A stretch of DNA of 64,000 nucleotides from assembly GCA_037039925.1 (NCBI GenBank), contig JAXRKP010001316.1, positions 48,501 through 112,500 of the forward strand, read 5' to 3'. Both the position numbers and the translations under genes were made by a program. The stretch comes from Doris montereyensis (Eukaryota > Mollusca > Gastropoda > Nudibranchia > Dorididae). Below, piece by piece: positions 33,691 through 45,805 of this stretch; positions within the stretch are counted from its first letter, which is position 1, and each line of letters opens with the position of its first letter. The notes beneath the pieces are model-generated. The model was not told the origin of the DNA, did no database searches, and worked only from the letters and a program-made list of their open reading frames with translations.

Positions 33691-36600
33691 GTATGTTTCA
33701 GTTGGTTTTTTTTATCTGTAAATTATTAATGTAATGCATTCTGACATCAAAATGACTTGTTTCATGCTATGGATTTATAAGATTTTCATTGAGCATCTCC
33801 TTCTCACATTATGTTAATTTCTTGCAGCAAGAAATTTACCAAATATAAGTTCGAATGCCAGCAATAATTATTGCAATTCGATCTAATGTTTTAAATATGT
33901 AATGCCCATATAAACATGTTATAACATTTAAGAACCTGTGTTAGTGATATGTTGTTTCTCAAGGCCCTACATTTGAAATATGTTTTGTTTGCTTTTCCTC
34001 ACCTTACTCAGGTATGAATGGGTAACAGGTGTAGCTACCTGGTTAAAACCTGGGACAAATCAGTATCTTTTTCAAAAGGTGATCTTGTATTAAATGTTGT
34101 TTTCAACATTGTTGTAGGAGGATCAACTTCACCTCTTAAGGCCTCCCAGGCCTTGAAGAAAGTTTATTTCTTTTAATTATTTACATATATTAATATTATT
34201 AAACAAATGACTCAAGGGTCGATTATGATTTTTTTTTTTTGATTGATAGTTACTTACCAATTTGACCCCCATGGGAGAAGAATTACAACTTGTCAATATC
34301 AATTCATTGATGTTCTGCATGCAGATTTTATATCAGATTATAATAGATTTGTTAGTCTCTCTGATCCTTTTATATTTGATATTGTTTTTCAGTTGAAGTC
34401 TATTAGCAGTAATTTATGAACATAACAATAAATTAGTTCAAGTTGGGGGACGATAATGTCGTAATTATCTCCATGGTTATCATGTTTTTAAAAAAAACAG
34501 TAGTTAATACCAGAAATTATGATCTATACAAAAAAAATTATATTTTGTATTTCTGCAGCATTTTGTTTTAATCATTTAAATGAAATATTAATCAATTTGA
34601 ATTTAAATGTAAGCTCCCTCCTCTGTTTTATCAACATATAACTAAACATATATACCACAACTAACATATCCACACCCACCTGATTTTACTTTCTCTGCTC
34701 TCGACTTTAGCCTGATATCCTAGAAACAACAGAAATACAGCAAAACCATGAGTCAGACCACTCAGCTGGTGCAAGCAGTCTCCTGCCTACAGTCACAGTT
34801 AATGACTCTGAAACTGAGGTGTCATTTTCAAAACATAAGAGTTTTTCAGAACAAAGTTTGTCCCCAATGATGGGAAGTGAGCCACCATCAGTTCATCACA
34901 ATGTTGAAAATGACAGCTTCATATTGTATGAGGATGATTCTGAGGGTGACAATGACACAATACTTGGCCAATTTGGTATGAAAAATGGGATTTCTCTCCT
35001 CTTCCTTTTATATCTAATGAATCTTTTCTTCTTCGATCTTTTTAATGTTTTAAATTTCAGGCAGGTTTTTTATTTATTCAGCATTAACTCATGTCACCGT
35101 GTGCTTACAGTTTTTTATTGTTTGGCCTTCACACTCTCATCTATAATGCTTTTCATTGGGTCCTTCTTCAATAACACAAGAATTTGTATATTTCAATAAT
35201 TAGTATGACTTTTGTTTGCTTTCTTCTTTGAACAATGTTTTTCCCATTAAAACTTCCTTTTAGAGAGACAGTCTTGAGAGTTTGTCTCAGTGTGTCTTAT
35301 ATTGAATACTAATATATTATTGTCTTACCCATAGGAAGAATGGGACCTGATTATATCTTGTATAACTTTTGATGAAAAACTAGAATGGCGGCCACAATCA
35401 ATAAGAAAACTAAGTCGTATTAACAATAGAATGTATTTCATGGGCAAATTGTATAATTTACACATTGAGACCATATTGCTTTTTTTTTGTTCTTTAACAC
35501 AAACATAATGAGCCGTATTAACTTATTGTTTGACTGCATGGGCAGGCGATAACAGAGAAGGAGACAAGGACAAAATCAATAGAGCTTTAAGAAATGCTTC
35601 TAAAATATTAGGACAATCAACTGTTTCTTTAAAATAATGCTGTATTTAAAAAAAATTGCAGCTCAAAAATACTTTAAATTATGAAGCATGAGTATCATGT
35701 CTCAATTCCCAAATCAAGACAAGTATTTGAAGTGAGAGACTTTTACATAGGAAAACATCTCGACACCAGTATTTTGATTCATTTCTTCCTTTCTGGATAC
35801 AGAGTTGTGATTCCATCTATGTAAAAAATTAATATTCCACTTTATTGTATCTGTGTCTTATGATGTCATTCCGAGAGTGAAAGGCTTTTCAATTTCAATT
35901 TCAATCATCTTTATTGATCCTTTAAAAAAAGGAAATTATACTTGTGTTATCACAATTTCCGTTTGAAAAATAAAAGAATACATCAATGCATTCAAATTAA
36001 AAACAAATTTAACTTAGTTAATCATTAAATGTTTAGATTTTAGGAGAAGTATACAAAAATTCAAAGGTGGGTAAATAAATAGTGCAGTGAAACAATATAC
36101 ATAAAAAAAAATTAAAAATTAGAAAAGATAGAATAATTATAGACAAATCAGTTTAGCTTCATACACATTCATTAACTTATCATAAATCATTCATTCACCA
36201 TCCATCAATTTAAGTCAACCGATTCGACTACTTGTTTTTGGGTATGGAGAAAAAGGGTGGGTGTTGTCTTTAAGTATACTCCTGAGTTTGATCTTGCATT
36301 GAATTTCATACAGATCTTCAAAGTTCTCTGGCTCTACATCATTTATGAGTTTCCCTATGTGTTTCAGTGTCCTGTTTAATTTCTTCTTTTCTCTATCTCT
36401 TGTATTTCCTCCCCATGCAGTTATACTAAAAATAATAATACTCTTTATGCAAGCTTGATGGAAAAGTCTTATTAGAGTGCTATCAATTTGAAAATTATAA
36501 AGCTTCCTCATAAAATACATTCTTTTGTTCACATTCTTTAAAACTTTATTTGATCGTTTTTGCCATTCTAGCTTCTCGTAAAAAATTATGCCAATTTATA

Positions 36601-39600
36601 TTCATTAACTTTCTCAACTGTTTCATCTTTTATAACAATATCATTATGGAGGTTATTTGTCTTCCTAAAATCAAAAATTATTTCTTTTGTTTTGTTAACA
36701 TTAAGTTGTAAATAATTGTCATCACACCATTTTACATACCTTTAGATTTCTTGAGCATAATTGATTAGATCTACTTCTGACCTGATAAGAGCTTGGATAG
36801 ATGTATCATCTGCATATTTTATTATTGGGATGTTTTCAAACGTGGTTTTACAATCATTCGTGTAGATAGAAAAGAGTATAGGTGCAATGACAGTCCCTTG
36901 GGGTGCTCCAGTGTTTGTTACAATTACTGACAAGTCAAAAAATACCATTCTCCGATTTTAATCTAACAAATTGAGGTCTGTTGGTCAGAAAATGTAAGAT
37001 CCAGAGAGTTACACTTTTTCCCAAAACCATATTTAACAATTTACGAATCAGGATGTGTGGCTGTATTGTATTAAAAGCACTTGAAAAATCAACGAAGAGA
37101 GTTGTGACATAGCTTTTGGAGTATCAAGATGATTTTACATGTTATTTGTAAAAAATAGAATAGCATCTTCAACGCCCCTTTTAGATTTATAGGCAAATTG
37201 GTGTAAGTCAAGAGTAGGTCCACTTGTAATTGTAATTGCTTTTAACACAATCCTCTCAAGACATTTCATTAAAATAGATGTCAATGCTACTGGTCTTAAA
37301 TCATTCATTGGTTTTATATTACTGCATTTTGGGACAGGAGATATTTGGGACATTTTCCAAGCATTCAGTATTTCATTTAACGACAGTGATAAATTAAATA
37401 TGTATGAAAATATACCTGAGAGTTCACTAGAACATAATTTCATGACAGGCTTTGTTTATTTTAAGATTTTTGAAAGTTTATTTACTTCATTTTCATTGAC
37501 CTTTTGGTGTATCTTCATTTTCTTTGAGGCTGCTTCTCATACCATCTATGTGATCAGAAAAGTCAAGTTGGTCAAATCTAGCGTAAAAGTGTTCAGGTCA
37601 TCAACATACTGTTTTTTCTTTTGCCCTCTCTAAAAATACAGATTTTCTTTTGTTCCTATAGCCTACAATGTTTTTCATTCCATCCCATACACATCTCAAG
37701 TTATTTGATCTAAATTTTCTTCAATGTTGTTTTTTTATTTCTTTTGGCATTCTTTAATGAGTGAATAAGAGAGAAAATGAATTATATTATACAGTGGAAC
37801 CTCTCTAACCCAGAGAATCGGAAAACCCAGCCAATCAGGAAGAATTTCAGGGATGGAATGGTTTCTTTATATTTTACCTCTCAAAACGGGGAAGGTCCCG
37901 GCTAATTGGGACAATTTTTGCGGGCTTGCATTGATTATCATCACCATTTCCCCCATATTTATTTATTCCAACACCCATTTTTTATCCCAATTTGGTTTCC
38001 ATGTTAGTAAAATATCAATTATTATACCTGGATTATTGCTACACGTGTTATACACTGCATAATGTGTACACGATGTCGCAAGTGCCAGTTTGCGACGACC
38101 ATAAGCCAGACATCCATTAAGAAGGTGTTTTAAGCCAGACCCTGCTCATCCACGTGTGAATGACATCTGTGATGAATGCCTTCTTTATTTTGATCAAGTG
38201 GTTCTGTGACTACTTGTTCGTTTAATTCTGTATTTTACCAGTCACAGAAGGGCTTAGGTATCTCAAAGTGCTGTGCTGAGGAAAACCAAAACCCCTAGGT
38301 CCCCGGCAAATTGGAAAACCCGGCAAATCGGGACAATTTTACAATCCACCAAGACTTTCCGATTAGAGAGGTTCCATTGTATTAGTATTATGATTAATTT
38401 CTCTGTTCTGATTATTTATTGTGAGCATATTATATCAACAAACACAATGTAATTTCCTGTTTAAGAATCAATAAAGGTTATCTTATCTTATTTTATCTTG
38501 TTTTATAAAGAAAGGAGTTCCTCACTATCTTAGCCTGTTGATGATTTACCATATGTATTTGTCATAAAAACGATTCATTCATTTTTCATTGTCCTTGCCA
38601 TCTTTTTCATCCCCCTTTTTCAGAGTCTTACTTCAGGAGGAAAATTGATGCTGAATTGTTTACTTTCCAAGATAACATGCATGCAATGTTAACAGAGCAA
38701 CAAGTTCACTTCTGTAACATTTTAAGAACTATGCAAGTATGTGACACTGATATTTTATTTTATTATAATGAAACAATTTGTTCCTTAAGTTTCACTCATT
38801 TTTTCACCAAGAAAATTTTCTGTACACCTCATATTTAAAGTTTAGATTGAGAAAGATAAAGACAAACAGTTGATAAGCAAAGTTAACTCACTGCTTTGAG
38901 AAGTCATTAAAAATGTTTGTGTCAATGTACAAATTAAGGTCAAAAGTTACATTACTTGGCTTCTTGTCAATGTTTACCAACAATTTTTAAATTTCGGGGT
39001 GTGTTGATGAAATAAGAAATTTCTCCTACTGTGACATGACAAAAAGCTCTTTCCTCAACTTCTGCAGGTGAATCCAGAGAAAGCATTGCAAGGTAATGAC
39101 CATATATTTTAGTAGGGATGCAATTGTAGTCCATGGCTATGATATTTGTTGAAATTGAATTGATTATTTTTCTTAAGGGGAAAGGCAGCACCTGGAATGG
39201 GTGATTTTGAGTCAAAGTATCAAAATTGGGATGATGACATTTTCTTTCAGTTCAACTTATCTGCTTCACTTTAATACAAGTCATTTATGATAAATTCACC
39301 TTTCTAATCAAAAACGACATTTGAAAGTTACTCATACCACCACTTTTGGGAACATCATTTAGCAGCACATGAATAACTCATTCACCCCTGCAGTAAAATG
39401 GATCCGCCTGTGCCCATTGAAAAGCTTACTCTATCCCCTATCATACAGTGACCTATTACACATCCAATCAAATGCCTTTATTTTATTACACTATTTCCAT
39501 TGCTTGATGTCAATCGGTGTGCTCAAGAGCTATTTTCCATTATATTGTCGTAGCGACGGTCAGTTTTACTCTCTCTCCTTGAAGACAAACAGAGTTGGCC

Positions 39601-41745
39601 GAATGTCTTAATTTGAAGCCCAATCGACAACCAGTTTCTGCAGTGCCGTGTTTTTGTTTCCCACGCCTCTTGTATATTTTCTCCTTCTCGATACTAATAA
39701 TACTTTTACATTTCAACACATGATGGCAGTCGTTTTATTTATTTGAATACCATTATTACTATTATTGTCATCTATAGTTGTTATCACAGTGTCACTACTA
39801 GGTATTGGCTTTTGTATGCAGTGTCATTCTTTATTGATAAGTTGTCTTTTGTGACTATTTTTTTTATTGTTTACAAGAACAGTGTATAAGATCTCTATCT
39901 TCATCATGCCAAAACATGAACCTGTCGTTCCAAAATCTTGTCGTAAACAACTTGCGGAAGTGGGTGCGAAATGTTGAATAATGATCCTGCTGTTGAAATA
40001 AGTGTGGAAATAACATGATCTGATGACAATGTGCTTGTCTCATCCTTTCTTTCATCTAGTAGTTATAGTAGTAATAGTAGTAGTAGTAGTAATAGTAGTA
40101 GCGCTCGCACAACATTGACAACTACCACCATCCTCATTCTGCCCGTTGAATTCATCAACCTTTCCTCCACCTCTGGTCCATCCCTGTACCCCGTGCCTTC
40201 ACATTCACCAACCACTAATAGTAGTGGTAATGCAACAGTCTACACTGCTGGACTACTAGCCTTTGATGTCAAAGTCCCTGCTGGGATTGTTTTGAAGACC
40301 GTTTTTGGTTACAAATTTCACTTTTTCTGCTATATTTTTTTCTTCTCAAAACTGCATTTTTCATTACTCAGGTCCATTTATCTCAGATACGCGCCATCAT
40401 ATTTCATTCAAGCTTCATAATTTTCATAATCTTAACTCAGCTATTCATGTCTTCAATTTTTTATTTCTTTGGAGAAAAATTTTTCAGTATTTTTGGGGTA
40501 TTAACAATGTGTTAATATATGTTGACAAAAAACAAAAACATTAAAATTTTAGTATTTGTTTTTTTTTATAAAAGTGGGTTGAATAATTGAGAAAAGGTCA
40601 GTATAAACATCCTGTGCAAATTACAAACAAATTGAACCCATAGTGACGGAGAAATATGGACCTAAAGTTTGCAAACAAATCCAAGTTGGCGGATGTGTTT
40701 TAGCTGCTACCATGAACCAACAAAAAATTATTTTTTTTGCCTCAAACATCATTGTGGTATCCTTTCAAACTAATTTGACCCCAAAATTGGCAAATAACAG
40801 CAATATTAGGAAAACAAATCTCTTTGTACCGCATTTCCCTTAACCGATCAAATCGAGTAAAAGAAGGTATAAATTTGTTTAATTGTTACATTTTCTATTA
40901 GTTTAGTTGGGGCGAGGACTATTCCGTATGTTACATGTATTGTTTTACAACAAATTCCCTTCTAATAAACCCTGAGCATTGTTGAAAGAGGACAAACACT
41001 GTGTACGTTTTATTTCATTTCAAAAGAAATCAGGTCTCATTTTACACAATTGTTTTCAGACTGTGTGTCATAGCTACTATTGTTATATCAGTAAGAATTC
41101 CTCCCCTTTTGAAATTTCAGACAGCCACCCTGTACAAACCTTGCCTGAGTCAGAGTCGATGGAAGAAGATAGCGTAAATGATAGGTAAATATTCTTATTG
41201 ATTTATCCAAAAGAGTCGTTTTTCTTGCACTGTTTCACTGAAAGATTTGTAAATTATATATTTGTCAATTGGTTTGGTTTTGCCATGGTGATTATTTTGA
41301 AATCTGACACTTACTTCAAAGTGCAAAATATGTATTGTCTGAAACTGTCTAAACACGTAATTCCACGATATATGGGATATGACATTTGTCCTTAAAATGG
41401 ACAATCGCCTGCTTCTTGCGTGTCTTTATAAATGTTGGAGGCTCTGAACCAATAGAAAAGCTCTTTTAACACACATGATCTAAACTGGCCTGTATTTTTA
41501 TCATAAAGAAGAATAAGTACTCTTTTGAAGTGAAGATCATGAGTATTCTTTACAGAGTTTTTAGCGGCATGGGTTTTAAGCACTGCAAATTCTTATATGT
41601 ATTATTCAAATCTAAGTATTGTATTAATATTTCCAGTGGTGACACTGGGTACAGTAAAAATGAAGATGAGGGAAAATTGATCATGGCCTCAAATAAAGCT
41701 GTCAGATCAAGAATGCAAAAAAGTACATTGTACTGTACAACATGA
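33571..41745 (+). CDS. unrecognised seven-exon host gene
   Basis: Exons 33571-33690, 34012-34078, 34711-34975, 38624-38736, 39068-39092, 41121-41184 and 41637-41745, ending in TGA. About 250 residues. Phases agree at every junction except the first (1-nt conflict at a GGG run). The N-terminus is basic (ENKKKLYKFQLPRSPERLIS). Exon 2 reads YEWVTGVATWLKPGTNQYLF. The middle exon is Ser/Glu/Asp-rich and likely disordered (SFILYEDDSEGDND). Exon 4 is a probable helix (FTFQDNMHAMLTEQQVHFCN). The C-terminus is acidic, then ends NKAVRSRMQKSTLYCTT. I do not recognise the family and assign no function. A possible poly(A) signal, attaaa, is at 41875. Introns hold two LINE copies and a MITE. Confidence 0.62.
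34012..34078 (+). CDS. unknown gene, exon 2
   Basis: One base then 22 codons: YEWVTGVATWLKPGTNQYLF, then QK. The acceptor is ttcctcaccttactcag and the donor CAAAAG|gtgatc. Phase out 0 fits the next exon. Confidence 0.55.
34711..34975 (+). CDS. unknown gene, exon 3 (Ser/acid-rich)
   Basis: 88 codons plus one base, from PDILETTEIQQNHESDHSAG to EDDSEGDNDTILGQF. Low-complexity, probably disordered and a phosphorylation-rich type. The acceptor is tctctgctctcgactttag and the donor CAATTTG|gtatga. Confidence 0.7.
35352..35840 (+). mobile_element. Rex1-like LINE fragment, divergent copy
   Basis: 3' part of an RT: FDEKLEWRPQSIRKLSRINN, RMYFMGKLYNLHIET, TAWAGDNREGDKDKINRALR, and the C-terminal TSRHQYFDSFLPFW. 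Clearly the same group as 27516-28200 but more diverged and with stops. In intron 3 of the unknown gene, facing the next copy tail to tail. Confidence 0.78.
35885..37745 (-). mobile_element. Rex1-like LINE, 5'-truncated, RTE-free sister copy
   Basis: Minus-strand RT closely similar to 23607-28200, with the same segments LNEILNAWKM, SQISPVPKCSNIKPM, TNTGAPQGTVIAPILFSIYT, IIKYADDTSIQALIRSEVD and ITAWGGNTRDREKKK. It extends further 5' with YVDDLNTFYARFDQLDFSDH before the RT core. It lacks 26 bases that encode G-P-D-N-I in the other copy. The 3' end is probably the ttcaatttcaatttcaat run at 35885-35905. It shows the intact target site (36793-36804). Confidence 0.88.
37792..38379. mobile_element. 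pogo/Tigger-like MITE, 588 bp
   Basis: Starts TA|cagtggaacctctctaa and ends ttagagaggttccattg|TA. The terminal inverted repeats are about 17-24 bases with a TA target duplication, the hallmark of Tc1/mariner and specifically the pogo/Tigger termini. Subterminal repeats gctaattgggacaattt and gcaaatcgggacaattt also occur. No transposase frame, so non-autonomous. In intron 3 of the unknown gene. Confidence 0.88.
38624..38736 (+). CDS. unknown gene, exon 4 (helical)
   Basis: Split Glu codon, then SYFRRKIDAELFTFQDNMHA, MLTEQQVHFCNILRTMQ. The amphipathic spacing suggests a helix. The acceptor is catcccccttttt-cag and the donor ATGCAA|gtatgt. Phase in 2, out 0. Confidence 0.75.
39068..39092 (+). 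CDS. unknown gene, exon 5, 25-nt microexon
   Basis: VNPEKALQ plus one base. The acceptor is tttcctcaacttctgcag and the donor TTGCAAG|gtaatg, both strong. Its length (1 mod 3) supplies the single base needed before exon 6 (G plus AC makes Asp). Confidence 0.68.
40059..40105. repeat. (AGT)n-type microsatellite
   Basis: About 45 bases of agt/aat repeats in intron 5 of the unknown gene. Confidence 0.85.
41121..41184 (+). CDS. unknown gene, exon 6
   Basis: SHPVQTLPESESMEEDSVND between split codons; acidic. The acceptor is cccttttgaaatttcag and the donor GATAG|gtaaat. Confidence 0.7.
41637..41745 (+). CDS. unknown gene, last exon
   Basis: Split Ser codon, then GDTGYSKNEDEGKLIMASNK and a basic end AVRSRMQKSTLYCTT before TGA. 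The acceptor is attaatatttccag. Confidence 0.7.
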
Positions 41746-42259
41746 AAAATCCACACCAAGGCTTAACAAACTCTGCACCTCACCCCATTATTTTAACTTA
41801 CACTACATTACATTAGAAATGAAACTAGCCGCCTGTTTACACCACTTTTTTAAATATTCTGTTGGATACCCCATATTAAAGGGAGGGGTTGGGGGGAAGA
41901 AGGGACTGAGCATTTTGGATAAACAACTCAAGTAACATGCTAAAGTTTTGGTCTGATTTCCCATGTCAACCCAAAAAACAGATCTGAACTTTCACTAAAC
42001 TCGAGTACATTTTTCTTTACTGCAATTTGAAGTGGTCATGTCTCTTAAAGTCAGGTATACTACACCGATTAAAATACAATTTTAAGAATAATTATTTTTC
42101 AAACCAGTAAAGTCATGGTATTACCCAAGACGGAATACAACAAGACGAATCATTCCCTCTTCATTGCATGTCTCGCGAGCCTGCCACGTCTGTTTTGCTA
42201 AGTGTGCTATGTTTATTGTGGTTACCGCAAGAGGCTTATAACAGTTTTAATTGTAATTA

Positions 42260-42382
42260 TTATTGTCATTGTTATTATTATTATTATTATTATTATTACA
42301 ACTATTATTATTATTATTATTAGCAGTAGTAGTAGTAGTAGTAGTAGTAATAGTAGTAGTATTATTATTATTATATTGTTGT
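42260..42382. repeat. (TTA)n/(AGT)n microsatellite
   Basis: Alternating blocks of tta and agt triplets just downstream of the unknown gene and directly before the CR1 element. Confidence 0.88.
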
Positions 42383-42442
42383 TATTAAATGTAATGATAT
42401 TATTATCAAGGAGAGTGCTTTTAACTTCTCATTTATATATTG

Positions 42443-42860
42443 AAAGGGGTCTTGTAATGTGAATCCAGAGGTGTTGTTCATTGAAATAATTAGAGATACC
42501 TTCTTAATTCAGGTTGTTAAAGAGGCAACTAGAAATCATGTAAATCAAGTCAGTAATATTTTTAATCTCATTCTATGTAGTGATGATAAGTATTTAAAAA
42601 GTGTAGAGCACCTAACCCCCCTAGGGAAAAGTGATCATGATGTATTGCATACATCTCTTAATTTATCAGCTCGATCAAAATTGATCAGATTCCGTTGCAA
42701 TTATTATAGAGAAAATTGTGTTAATTGTAGAAAAGAATTAAACAATTGGAATATTGTAACAAATAAGTTAAAAGATGTTGAATCTAAATGTATTCTACTT
42801 AAACCAAATTGTGGACAATCTAAACCTTTATGGATGACTAGAAATTTTAAGAGACATATT
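42443..42860 (+). mobile_element. CR1-like LINE, 5' piece (split by RTE)
   Basis: End of the endonuclease plus linker: EVLFIEIIRDTFLIQVVKEA, EHLTPLGKSDHDVLHTSLNL (S-D-H catalytic block near 42630), then a basic linker ending KPLWMTRNFKRHI. 5'-truncated. It resumes at 45806 after a nested RTE insertion. Confidence 0.85.
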
Positions 42861-45805
42861 CTTTCTTTCTTTCTTTCTTTCTCTATCACCTCCCATTCTA
42901 CCTTTCGGTGTATGGGTTTTAGATGCCCGAAATGATCCTCCTCCAGGCTGCCCTGTCCTGACATTTTCTGTTTCCTTCCGTGAAAGTTAATTTTTTTTGC
43001 GTTAATGCCTCTTTTATATCTTATTGTATTCCCTACTGTCTTAAGGTCCAGGTTTTCAATGCCATAGTAGGACAGTAAACTGTGTTGTATACTGCTATTT
43101 TGGTTTTTGTTGACAATTCTTGTTTACCTACAAATGCCTTTCCTAGATGCTTATATATTGCACTTGCCTTTTGGATTCTCTGGCTGATTTCTTCTCTTAG
43201 TTTTCCTTCTGAGTTAATCATTACTCCTAAGTAATTGTAGCTTTGAACTTGTTCTAAAATCTCCCTGCCTAATTTAAGATTTTGTGTTTTAGCTTCCCTA
43301 GTTACTAGCATTGTTTTGGTTTTCTTTGCATTTACTCTCATTCCTCTTTTATTTAATTCATTATACATTATGTTGATATTTGATTGAGGTCCCTTTATGA
43401 TTTTTCAAACAGAACTAAATCATCAGTAAATGAAAGCATTGATACATTTACTGGTTTGAGCTTCCACATACCTACATTCATTTTCTTTATTTTTGAGGAT
43501 GCCTTTATGACTGAATCCATAAATGTGACAAACAACAGAGGACTTAGGATACAACCCTGTCTTACTCTATATCTACATCAAATTTTTCTGATACATTTCC
43601 AGCTACTCACTGTACATTTTGGTTTATTGTAAAAACTTTAATGACTTCTATTAAATTTTGCTCTACGTTGTGTTCTTTAGGAATGCCATAATTGTCCCTC
43701 CTCACAGTGTCAAATGCCTTTCTAAGTCAATAAAACACAGGTGCAAGTCAATGTTTCTCTCAAAGAACTTTTCTATTATTTGTCTAATTGTAAATATGTG
43801 ATCTTGTACACTTCTTCCTGATCTAAATCCACTCTGGTGTTCTTCAATCTGATCCTCTACTCTTTTTCCTTAGATCTCATTTCCAGAATCCTGGCATACA
43901 CTTTTCCTGGTACGCTAGGTAGTGATATCCCTCTATAGTTTGAGCATTCCATAGTTGATCCTTTTGTGTATTGGTACTACCGTTCCTTTATTCCAGTCGT
44001 CTGGTCCCTTTTGGACTTCCATGCTTGTTGACATATTGCATGTAGTAGTTTGTCTGCCTCTCTCCCTTGGTTTTTAATCATTTCTGGATAAACTTGATCT
44101 GCTCCTTGGCTTTTCTTAATTTCACTTTTCTTATAGCTGTTTGAAGATTTCTTCCATTGAGATATCTACATCTTCAGCTGTCTCATCTTGATTACTTGTT
44201 ACTCTTAATAATTGATCTGTACTCCTTGTTTCATATGTTCTGGAGGGATTATGTAATTGTTGAAAATACTTTCTCCATGTTTCCATGATTTCACTGTCTC
44301 CTTTCATTATTTCTCCTTTGACGTTCTTAATTTGTCATATTGGGCATGCTTTTGGTCTTTCTCATGCTCTTCATTGCTCCCCAGAGAACAGCTTTTGATT
44401 TCCTTGATAGCTTTCTTGAAGTCTTTGTCCAAACTCTTCCCACTGTTCCTGTTTTGCTTTCCTAATTTCCTCTTTGGTGATAGTTCTTTTACTAACGTAA
44501 TCTATCCTATCCTCTGGTCTCTTTGTTTGCAAGTATTTCTTCCAGGCATTCTTCTTTTCTTTGATTTTAGTCTTTGACATTCTCATTCCACCATGCTGCT
44601 TTTCATATCTCCTTTAATTTGTTTCCTACCACAGACCTCTTCAGTACAACTGAGGAGTGTTTCCTTATATATTTGCCACTTTTTTTCTATTGTGCTTTCC
44701 TTCAGATCCATCTGCCTTTCACTGATACATCTTTTTATCCTGGATTGGTATATCTGTTTGACTATTGGTTTATTTAGTTTCTCTATTTTGAGTTTAATAG
44801 CTTTCTTCTCTTTCCTTTTCTGTTTGTTTTCTTCACTTAATAATCTCATTTTGGCTATCACTAGGTGATGATCACTAAATATTTCAGCTTCTCTGCTTAC
44901 TCTAGCATCCATTGTACTGTAAAAAGGGGAGCTGCTAACTATTATGTAGTCTATGATTGACTTTTCACATCTGTCTTCATTTAGTCTTGTATATTTGTGG
45001 ATATCTTTATGAGGAAAAAATGTGTTTAGCTATATTCATGTTATTCTTTAGGCAAAAATCTATTTGTCTCTCTCCATTTGGAGAAGTTGTTGTCTCTCCT
45101 TCTTTACCTATTACTCCTCCTAATGTTTCTACATTGTTGCCTACTCTAACATTTAAATCTCCTAAAACCATTAATTCCTGTTTGGGTTTGAAATTCTGTG
45201 CAGCTGTTTGTAAATCATTTTCGAAAATATCTTGTTCTTCTTAGGTGGCATCTTCGTTTGGTTGTTAAGCTATTAATAATTTAATTTCTTTTCCTTTTGG
45301 TTTAATATTTACCTCTTATAGCCGTGGGCTTACAAATTTCCAACTTTCTAGTAGCATTTCTTGTCTTTTATGCATTATGAGGCCTAGTCCTGCTCTAGCT
45401 CTATCCTTGACATCTACTCCTGAGAAGATTAAAGTATGATTTGGTCCTACATTTTCTATTCCTTGTCCTTTTTCTTTGTTTCTATAATAGCCAAAATGTC
45501 TACTGTGAATTTTTCCATTTCTTCAGCTAATTCTAACTCCTTTCCATTAATTGCCCTAACATTCCATGTTTCAAAAATCACAGTCCGTGTTCTTTTTCCA
45601 GAGTCATCTTCGAAAGTTCAAGCCGGGTATATCATTGTATATATTACTTTAAATCAGGTTGTTTTGGATAAGCAGGATTAGCCCACTGTACCCTAGGTAG
45701 ATAGTGGGGCTGCCACCTTGAGGCCCCTACCGGGCCTTGTTATTTTCTGTCAGGGTTAACTCCCTTAGCCTTTGGTCAGTCAAGACCGGCGTGCAAGGCA
45801 GCAGG
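42861..45805 (-). mobile_element. RTE-clade LINE, second nested copy
   Basis: A 2945-bp insertion with an 11-bp target duplication, agagacatatt, at 42850-42860 and 45806-45816. Same family as 24337-27515: AEIFSDHHLVIAKMRLLSEE (about 44880), KQEQWEEFGQRLQESYQGN (about 44420), and the RT motif read as F-T-D-D instead of F-A-D-D near 43430. REILEQVQSYNYLGVMINSE follows. Tail of (GAAA)n at 42861-42881. The 5' end coincides with the start of one 66-bp monomer. Frameshifted many times. Confidence 0.93.

Noticed and set aside
34100..34175. Extra exon after gttttcaacattgttgtag
   Set aside because: In the required phase it hits a stop after 12 codons and has no donor.
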